Origin: Verrucomicrobiota bacterium
GTDB taxonomy: Bacteria; Verrucomicrobiota; Verrucomicrobiia; Opitutales; Opitutaceae
Length of the DNA: 12,344 nucleotides
NCBI GenBank assembly: GCA_023447015.1
Contig: JAEXPG010000536.1
Coordinates: 1 to 12,344 of the forward strand
Reading direction: 5' to 3'
The notes under the pieces were generated by a model. It ran no database searches, was not told where the DNA came from, and worked only from the letters and a program-made list of their open reading frames with translations. The translations under genes and the position numbers were made by a program. This document shows, piece by piece, positions 6,049 to 12,344 of the stretch. Numbering within the stretch: the stretch's first letter is position 1; each line of letters opens with the position of its first letter.

Positions 6049-7417
6049 GGTCGATCAGGGTATGGTTTTCACCGACGGGAAGCAGGCGGCGCCCGCCGGC
6101 GACAATGCGCATCTTCTCCAGCCAGGCCTCGAACTCCGGCGCGGGTTTCAACCCGAGCGACTGCCGCAGGTAGTGGCTGTCGTGGAAGGAAGTCGACTGG
6201 TAGCCGAGCATGATGTCGTCGGCACCGGGCACGCCCATGATGTAGTTGCAGCCCGCAACGCCGAGGAGCGTGAGCAGCGTGTCCATGTCGTCCTGGTCGG
6301 CCTCGGCGTGGTTGGTGTAGCAGATGTCGACGCCCATCGGCAGCCCGAGCAGCTTGCCGCAGAAATGGTCCTCCAGCCCGGCGCGGATGATCTGCTTGCC
6401 GTCGTAGAGGTATTCCGGACCGATGAAGCCGACGACCGTGTTGACCAGCAACGGTGCGAAACGCCGGGCCACCGCGTACGCGCGAGCCTCGCAGGTCTGC
6501 TGGTCGACGCCGTGGTGCGCGCCGGCGGAGAGCGCGGAGCCCTGACCGGTCTCGAAATACATGACGTTGTTGCCCACCGTGCCGCGGCCGAGCGCGAGCG
6601 CGGCGCCACGGGCCTCCTCGAGGAGCGAGAGGTTCACGCCAAAACTCCTGTTCGCGGCCTCGGTGCCGGCGATCGACTGGAAAACAAGGTCCACCGGCGC
6701 GCCGCGCCGCATCGCCTCGAGCTGCGTGGTCACGTGCGCGAGCACGCACGATTGCGTCGGGATCGCGTAGCGCTGGATGAGCTCGTCGAGCAGGCGGAGG
6801 AGCGTCTCGACCGCCGGCAAACTGTCGGTGGCGGGATTGATGCCGATCACGGCGTCGCCGCAGCCGTAGAGCAGGCCGTCGATCGTCGAGGCGGCGATGC
6901 CCCGGGGGTCGTCGGTCGGGTGGTTGGGCTGGAGCCGCACCGAGAGGCGCCCGGGCAGGCCGAGCGTGTTCCGGAATGCCGTGACAACGCGTCGCTTCTG
7001 CGCGACGAGGATCAGGTCCTGATTGCCCATCAGCTTGGAGACAGCGGCGACCATCTCGGGCATGAGCCCGGGGGCAAGGGCGGCGAGCGCACGGTCGTCG
7101 GTCTCGTAGCGCAGAAGCCACTCGCGGAACTCGCCGACAGTGAAGCCGGCAACGGGCGCGAAAGCGGCCGCATCGTGCGTGTCGACGATGAGGCGCGTGA
7201 CCTCGTCTTCCTCGTACGGGATGAGCAGCTCCTCGCGGAAGCACGCCAGTGGCACGTCGGCAAGGCAGAGCTGCGCGGCGACGCGCTCCTCGGCGGAGGC
7301 GGCGGCAAGGCCGGCCAGCTCGTCGCCGGAACGGCGGGGCGTAGCCTTGGCCATCAACTCGCGCAGGGAGGCGAAGCGGTGGTGTTGCCCGCCGACGGTG
7401 CAGGACCAGGGAGGCAT
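6035..7417 (-). CDS. eutB: Ethanolamine ammonia-lyase large (alpha/heavy) subunit EutB
   Basis: A 460-residue catalytic TIM-barrel subunit of ethanolamine ammonia-lyase. Conserved blocks are KLMGNQDLI (128-136), RLQPNHPTDDPRG (161-173), GCGDAVIGINPATD (185-198), YFETGQGSALSAGAHHG (287-303), FIGPEYLYDGKQI (331-343) and GVDICYTNHAEADQDD (362-377). The last block is NYIMGVPGADDIMLGYQ (391-407). The substrate-binding residues of the E. coli enzyme (R160, Q162, N193, E287, D362) correspond here to R161, Q163, N194, E289 and D364; all are present, so the enzyme should be active. It needs adenosylcobalamin, and no reactivase (eutA) or B12 gene lies in the window. It sits between the permease and eutC in one operon. 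The start at 7417 gives normal length and lacks a Shine-Dalgarno. Confidence 0.96.
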   Translation of the reverse strand: MPPWSCTVGGQHHRFASLRELMAKATPRRSGDELAGLAAASAEERVAAQLCLADVPLACFREELLIPYEEDEVTRLIVDTHDAAAFAPVAGFTVGEFREWLLRYETDDRALAALAPGLMPEMVAAVSKLMGNQDLILVAQKRRVVTAFRNTLGLPGRLSVRLQPNHPTDDPRGIAASTIDGLLYGCGDAVIGINPATDSLPAVETLLRLLDELIQRYAIPTQSCVLAHVTTQLEAMRRGAPVDLVFQSIAGTEAANRSFGVNLSLLEEARGAALALGRGTVGNNVMYFETGQGSALSAGAHHGVDQQTCEARAYAVARRFAPLLVNTVVGFIGPEYLYDGKQIIRAGLEDHFCGKLLGLPMGVDICYTNHAEADQDDMDTLLTLLGVAGCNYIMGVPGADDIMLGYQSTSFHDSHYLRQSLGLKPAPEFEAWLEKMRIVAGGRRLLPVGENHTLIDHALA

Positions 7418-7501
7418 GGCGACGTGGGTTGTGCGGCAGCTGAGGTGAACGCGGCCGGGACGCGGCGTGCGGCTCCGCCTCCCGGGGTGATCGTGTGGTC
7501 G

Positions 7502-9058
7502 CTATTTCGCCATCTCCGGAGTGACGGCAGCGGCCTCGCCGAACTCCGGCACCTCCTCGGCCGACATGACCGGCGGACCGCGGAAGGCCTTGCGCACGCC
7601 GAGATACCAGGCCGCGACGAGCAGGACGACGGTGGCGGCGGTGACGGTGAGCGCCTTGTCGTTGGGCGGCTGCACACCGATCCCGACGAGCAGCGCGACA
7701 CCGAGCACGGAGACGACGGCGAGGGCGCGGTACAGCGAGGCGCCGAGGTTGAACGGCCCCATCTTGGTCCACGACTTGCCGAAGGTGAAGAAGCCGGCGG
7801 CGGTCGGCATGACGTAGGAGATGTAGAGGAAGATCACGCACGCCGTCGTGAGCGTGGTGTAGGCCGCGGCGTAGAGCGTGGAGGCGATGGCCAGCACGGC
7901 GGTGGTCCAGATCGCGTTGGTCGGCGTCCTCCATTTCGGCGAGACCTTCCTGAGCGCGGCCGAGGCCGGCATTCCGCCGTCGCGGGAGAACGCAAAGATC
8001 ATGCGCGAGGTGGAGGTCACGCAGGCCAGACCGCAGAGGTAGTTGGCCACGACGATGCCGACCCAGAGAACCTTGCCGAAGGCGCCGGGCAGCACCTGCT
8101 CCATGAGCCAGGGAAAGACGTTGGCGCCCTGCGCGGCGGCGTCCTTGAGGCTGGGCATCGCGACAACGAACGAGCAGACCATCACCCAGCCGAAGAGGCC
8201 GGAGAGGTAGACCGAGCGCAGGATGCCCTTCGGGACGTTCTTGGCGGCGTCCACCGTCTCCTCGGAGGTGTGCGCGGAGGCGTCGTAGCCGGTGATGGTG
8301 TAGATCGGCCACATGAGGCCGAGCAGGAGCATGACGCCGAGGCTGGAGTTGGCGGGCCAGACACCGCCGCCGCCGTCGCCGCTGAAGTTCGCGAAGGAGA
8401 CCAGCCGCGAGAAGTCGTGCGTGGGCGCGGCGAAGAGCATCGCGCCCGTGAGCAGGATCGCCACGGCGAAGATCAGGTAGCCGCTGAAATCGGTCAGCAG
8501 CGTCGTCACCCGGATGCCGAAGTGGTTCAGCAGCGCGTGCGAGACGGTGATGAGCGAAACGCCGATCGCCTGATGCACGAGGGTGAGCTTGCTCGGATCG
8601 AGACCCAGCATCGGCCCGATGAAGTTCACGAAAAGACTGTACGCACCGACGTTCACCGCGGCGGTGACGAAGACGAGGCCGCCGAGGTTGAACCACGCCG
8701 TGGCCCAGCCCCAGCCCTTGCCGCCGAGGATCGAGCTCCAGTGGTAGAGACCGCCCGCCGTGGGAAACGCCGACGCCACCTGCGCCATGCAGAGCGCGAC
8801 GAGGAAGCAGAAGCCCACGCCCCGCGGCCAGACGATGCCCGCCGCCGCGCCGCCCACCGCGCTGACGCCCAACTGGAGCGAGGTGATGCCGCCGGCCAGG
8901 ATGCAGATGATCGAAAACGAGATCGCGAAGTTCGAGAAGCCGCTCATGCGGCGCAGGAGCTCCTGCGCGTAGCCCATGCTCTGGAGCTGTTTCACGTCGT
9001 CGGAGATCTCGGCGCCCGTCGGTCCGGCGGGCGGCGGCGTATGGGAGGATGCGGCCAT
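7502..9058 (-). CDS. APC-family amino acid/amine permease, probable ethanolamine importer
   Basis: A 518-residue polytopic protein with about 12 hydrophobic helices, of the amino acid-polyamine-organocation superfamily (BAT1/GABA-permease-like branch). Visible motifs are MSGFSNFAISFSIICILAGG (38-57), the signature FPTAGGLYHWSSI (98-110), GYDASAHTSEETVDAAKNVP (257-276) after helix 6, and SRMIFAFSRDGGMP (351-364). The hydrophilic first 30 residues and last 30 residues should be cytoplasmic. The substrate cannot be read from the sequence. Ethanolamine is inferred because eutB and eutC follow directly (84 bp to the eutB start). It is not of the classical Eat subgroup, so no symbol is given. The unit begins here, about 50 nt after a predicted sigma54 start. 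The leader GTTCCGCACCACACC has no Shine-Dalgarno. Confidence 0.88.
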   Translation of the reverse strand: MAASSHTPPPAGPTGAEISDDVKQLQSMGYAQELLRRMSGFSNFAISFSIICILAGGITSLQLGVSAVGGAAAGIVWPRGVGFCFLVALCMAQVASAFPTAGGLYHWSSILGGKGWGWATAWFNLGGLVFVTAAVNVGAYSLFVNFIGPMLGLDPSKLTLVHQAIGVSLITVSHALLNHFGIRVTTLLTDFSGYLIFAVAILLTGAMLFAAPTHDFSRLVSFANFSGDGGGGVWPANSSLGVMLLLGLMWPIYTITGYDASAHTSEETVDAAKNVPKGILRSVYLSGLFGWVMVCSFVVAMPSLKDAAAQGANVFPWLMEQVLPGAFGKVLWVGIVVANYLCGLACVTSTSRMIFAFSRDGGMPASAALRKVSPKWRTPTNAIWTTAVLAIASTLYAAAYTTLTTACVIFLYISYVMPTAAGFFTFGKSWTKMGPFNLGASLYRALAVVSVLGVALLVGIGVQPPNDKALTVTAATVVLLVAAWYLGVRKAFRGPPVMSAEEVPEFGEAAAVTPEMAK

Positions 9059-9118
9059 GGTGTGGTGCGGAACGAAACCCCCGGGAAACGCCCGGTGCGT
9101 TTTGGACGCCTGCCGTCG

Positions 9119-9134
9119 AGCATCGGCGATGCCA
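9119..9134 (-). promoter_or_regulatory. Sigma54 (-24/-12) promoter of permease-eutB-eutC
   Basis: Minus-strand TGGCATCGCCGATGCT has the invariant GG and GC at exact RpoN spacing, the TGGCA start and the TGCT end. Predicted start is near 9108, about 50 nt before the permease ATG. RpoN-dependent ethanolamine catabolism has precedent in Pseudomonas aeruginosa (activator EatR). The 192-bp gap around it (9059-9250) holds nothing else I can support. Confidence 0.72.
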
Positions 9135-9250
9135 GCAGCACGGCTGCACCCTCGACGGGAAAAACATTCATGCGACCGCGCTCCGACTCGCCCCGCGGCC
9201 TACCCGCGCTGGGCGAAATCAAACAGCCTCCGGTGCGCGGAAGCGCCCAC

Positions 9251-10924
<1,674 letters not shown>

Positions 10925-10943
10925 CTGCTCCGCGCGGGAGCAG
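10925..10943 (-). promoter_or_regulatory. Hairpin abutting the regulator start codon
   Basis: On the minus strand CTGCTCC (10943-10937), loop CGCGC, GGAGCAG (10931-10925) directly precede the ATG. The only Shine-Dalgarno-like bases (GGAG) lie inside the 3' arm, so the folded form would hide them. The 5' arm overlaps the -12 element of the sigma54 site. Confidence 0.45.
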
Positions 10944-10954
10944 AGGCGATGCCA
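10939..10954 (-). promoter_or_regulatory. Sigma54-like site in front of the regulator itself
   Basis: Minus-strand TGGCATCGCCTCTGCT differs at only two bases from the permease site TGGCATCGCCGATGCT, with the same GG/GC spacing. The predicted start near 10928 is only about 4 nt before the annotated ATG. This would mean a nearly leaderless message, or a later GTG start (codon 21 at 10864), which would restore a leader of about 64 nt. Confidence 0.5.
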
Positions 10955-11194
10955 GCGCCATGCCCCTTGGCACCGGCGGCCGGCTGATCCCGCCGCCGAC
11001 GATCCGTCGCCGCGCCCGACCGCGCCAACCACGGAGAAGCAGGCCTGCGAGCCAGACGGCAACACCCTCCGCCGTAACGATCCGGAATCCCGCGCCAGCA
11101 CCGCCCGTCGTCGCATCGCATCGGCTGCGCCGCTGTCTCCTTTATTCGGTTACCTTTTCAGCACGCGGCAAAACACATGCAAATGTTTCATGGA

Positions 11195-11206
11195 GGTTCG
11201 CGAACC
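11195..11206. promoter_or_regulatory. 12-bp perfect palindrome next to the porin promoter
   Basis: GGTTCGCGAACC reads the same on both strands and ends 2 bp before the sigma54 element of the porin. It is a candidate operator for a dimeric regulator. It is too near the promoter for a normal upstream activator site, so repression or anti-activation would be the simplest role. Confidence 0.4.
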
Positions 11207-11208
11207 GG

Positions 11209-11224
11209 AGGCACAAGGCCTGCT
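11209..11224 (+). promoter_or_regulatory. Sigma54 (-24/-12) promoter of the porin gene
   Basis: AGGCACAAGGCCTGCT has GGCAC and TGCT of the RpoN consensus with exact GG/GC spacing. It is followed by AAA, as at amtB: the two sites share GGCACA, then GGC, then TGCTAAA at identical spacing. Predicted start is near 11235, giving a leader of about 49 nt. Confidence 0.72.
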
Positions 11225-11283
11225 AAAAGCCCGCCCGAACACCCGCCTAGCGGGCCCGAATCCCTGCACAACCACACACCATC

Positions 11284-12261
11284 ATGAACAAAACCACTTC
11301 ACTGAAACTCGCGGGCGCCACCGCCGCCGCCCTCCTCGCCAACGCGGCCCTGGCCGAGATCGCCGTCTCGGAGCAGCTCGCGATCAGCGGCTACGTCGCC
11401 GGATCCGCCTCGTACGTGAACTCCAACGTGACCGACGACGACAGCAACGCCGACATCGATGCGATGAAGCTCACGGCCGTCGCCAAGTTCGCCCCAGTCA
11501 CCGTCACCACCAGCCTCTTCGCCTTCGGCTCCGGCGACGGTGACGGCTTCGGCGCCTCCCCGATCTTCCTCGATGCCTACGGCACCTACGACTTCGGCAA
11601 CGGCACCACTGTCACCGCCGGCAAGTACCTGAGCTGGCTCGGCTACGAGGCGTTCGACATCCCGAACATGCTGCAGATCTCCTACGCCAACCCGACCGCG
11701 GCCTACATCCCCGCGTACCACACCGGGGTGAAGCTCGAGAACAGCACCGACACCTACGCGGTCGGCCTGGGGGTCTCCGACTCCCTCTACGGTCCCGCCT
11801 ACTACAAGGGCGACGGCGACCTCAACAACGGCGTCGGTCTCGAGGCCTACTTCACCTACAAGGGCATCAAGGATTTCACCGTCTTCGCCGGCCTCGGCTA
11901 CGACTCCGGCAACGATGCGGGCACCAAGGCCTTCGTCGCCGACCTCTGGGCACAATACGTCTACGGCAAGTTCACCTTCGCGGCTGAGGCCTGCTACGGC
12001 AACAGCGACTACAAGGGCGCCGGCAGCGCCGACGGCTACTTCCTCCTCGGACTGGTGAAGTACGCCTTCGACGAGAAGTGGGCCGCCACGTTCCGCCTCA
12101 GCACCGGCGAGGGCGAGGCCAATGACGATTTCGTCCGCGCCACGGTCGCCCCCTCCTACGCGGTGACCAAGAACCTCGATCTCGTCGCCGAGTACACCTA
12201 CACCGACTACGAGGCCTCCGACGCCCACTACCTCGGCGTGCAGGCCCGCTTCAAGTTCTGA
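11284..12261 (+). CDS. Outer-membrane beta-barrel porin-like protein
   Basis: A 325-residue protein with a signal peptide (MNKTTSLKLAGATAAALLAN then AALA, cleavage before EIAVSEQ) and a mature chain of alternating, aromatic-rich, acidic strands rich in Gly, Tyr, Asp and Asn. It ends in QARFKF; a C-terminal phenylalanine is the usual outer-membrane barrel insertion signal. It resembles the OmpL-like putative porins common in Verrucomicrobiota. It should form a diffusion channel in the outer membrane; the substrate cannot be read. A sigma54 promoter and the divergent NifA-type activator suggest induction under nitrogen limitation, so uptake of ethanolamine, molybdate or other small nitrogen solutes is an inference. 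There is no Shine-Dalgarno before the ATG (ACAACCACACACCATC). No clear terminator is seen in the 83 bp left after the stop. Confidence 0.88.
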   Translation: MNKTTSLKLAGATAAALLANAALAEIAVSEQLAISGYVAGSASYVNSNVTDDDSNADIDAMKLTAVAKFAPVTVTTSLFAFGSGDGDGFGASPIFLDAYGTYDFGNGTTVTAGKYLSWLGYEAFDIPNMLQISYANPTAAYIPAYHTGVKLENSTDTYAVGLGVSDSLYGPAYYKGDGDLNNGVGLEAYFTYKGIKDFTVFAGLGYDSGNDAGTKAFVADLWAQYVYGKFTFAAEACYGNSDYKGAGSADGYFLLGLVKYAFDEKWAATFRLSTGEGEANDDFVRATVAPSYAVTKNLDLVAEYTYTDYEASDAHYLGVQARFKF

Positions 12262-12344
12262 GCCGCGCCCACGCTGCTCCTGGACTTCGTCTGACGTTTC
12301 CCTTCCGCGCGCCGGCCCGAGCGACCCGGCCCCCGGGGCCACCC

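Larger units (their letters stand above)
10925..11283. promoter_or_regulatory. Divergent regulatory region between the regulator and the porin
   Basis: 359 bp without a supported gene. From left to right it holds the start-codon hairpin and sigma54-like site of the regulator (10925-10954), a small dyad TGCC-CCTT-GGCA (10961-10972), and GC-rich DNA with nothing recognised (about 10973-11140). Then follow a more AT-rich stretch with CCTTTATTCGGTTACCTTTT (11139-11158), a dyad AAACA-N8-TGTTT (11171-11188), a 12-bp perfect palindrome (11195-11206) and the sigma54 site of the porin (11209-11224). No TGT-N10-ACA NifA site was seen here. Confidence 0.6.

Noticed and set aside
9139..9154. A second GG-N10-GC match (AGGGTGCAGCCGTGCT on the minus strand at the eut promoter)
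   Set aside because: It lacks the GCA after GG and is much poorer than the overlapping better-placed site at 9119-9134.
10925..11116. Upstream extension of the NifA-type regulator
   Set aside because: Its translation is Arg/Gly-rich and does not resemble any domain; the GAF region is complete without it.
11131..11190. Possible sigma70 promoter in the AT-richer stretch between regulator and porin
   Set aside because: Boxes resembling TTGCCG and GAATAA are poorly matched and badly spaced; not supportable by eye.
11299..12342. A 347-codon minus-strand frame opposite the porin
   Set aside because: Its translation is low-complexity Gly/Val/Glu, and the other strand encodes a signal-peptide-bearing barrel with a terminal Phe.

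Overview
The window is high-GC DNA with almost every gene on the minus strand, packed and partly overlapping. It looks like a chromosome segment of a Verrucomicrobiota bacterium, probably of the Opitutaceae. That placement is inferred from base composition, the style of the OmpL-like beta-barrel porin, and the near absence of Shine-Dalgarno sequences. It is not proven by any marker gene here.

Layout, left to right. Bases 3-203 (+) are the tail of a biotin-carrier domain, followed by an intrinsic terminator and a second hairpin that closes the convergent nitrogen genes. Bases 375-2276 (-) hold amtB followed by glnK (ammonium channel and its PII partner). Bases 2474-5024 (-) hold modA-modB-modC, a molybdate ABC importer whose three genes are joined by two ATGA overlaps. 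Bases 5146-9058 (-) hold an APC-family permease, eutB and eutC, i.e. uptake and B12-dependent deamination of ethanolamine to acetaldehyde and ammonia. Bases 9251-10924 (-) encode a NifA-type sigma54 enhancer-binding protein (GAF, AAA+ with GAFTGA, Fis-type HTH). Across a 359-bp divergent intergenic region lies an outer-membrane beta-barrel protein (11284-12261, +).

The most interesting signal is regulatory. Sites with exact sigma54 (-24/-12) geometry lie upstream of amtB, the permease-eutBC unit, the porin and the regulator itself, with a weaker one before modA. The four good ones share GGCA-N8-TGCT. With the activator encoded in the same window, this suggests one RpoN-dependent nitrogen regulon that joins ammonium sensing and uptake, molybdate uptake, ethanolamine-nitrogen scavenging and an outer-membrane channel. 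The amtB-glnK, modABC and NifA-type combination suggests that a nitrogenase cluster lies elsewhere in the genome, but no nif structural gene is present here.

Further points are two mutually exclusive hairpins in the modA leader, a hairpin touching the regulator start codon and overlapping its own sigma54 site, and CA-rich non-Shine-Dalgarno leaders in front of several genes. Functions are read from motifs by eye; no database search was run.
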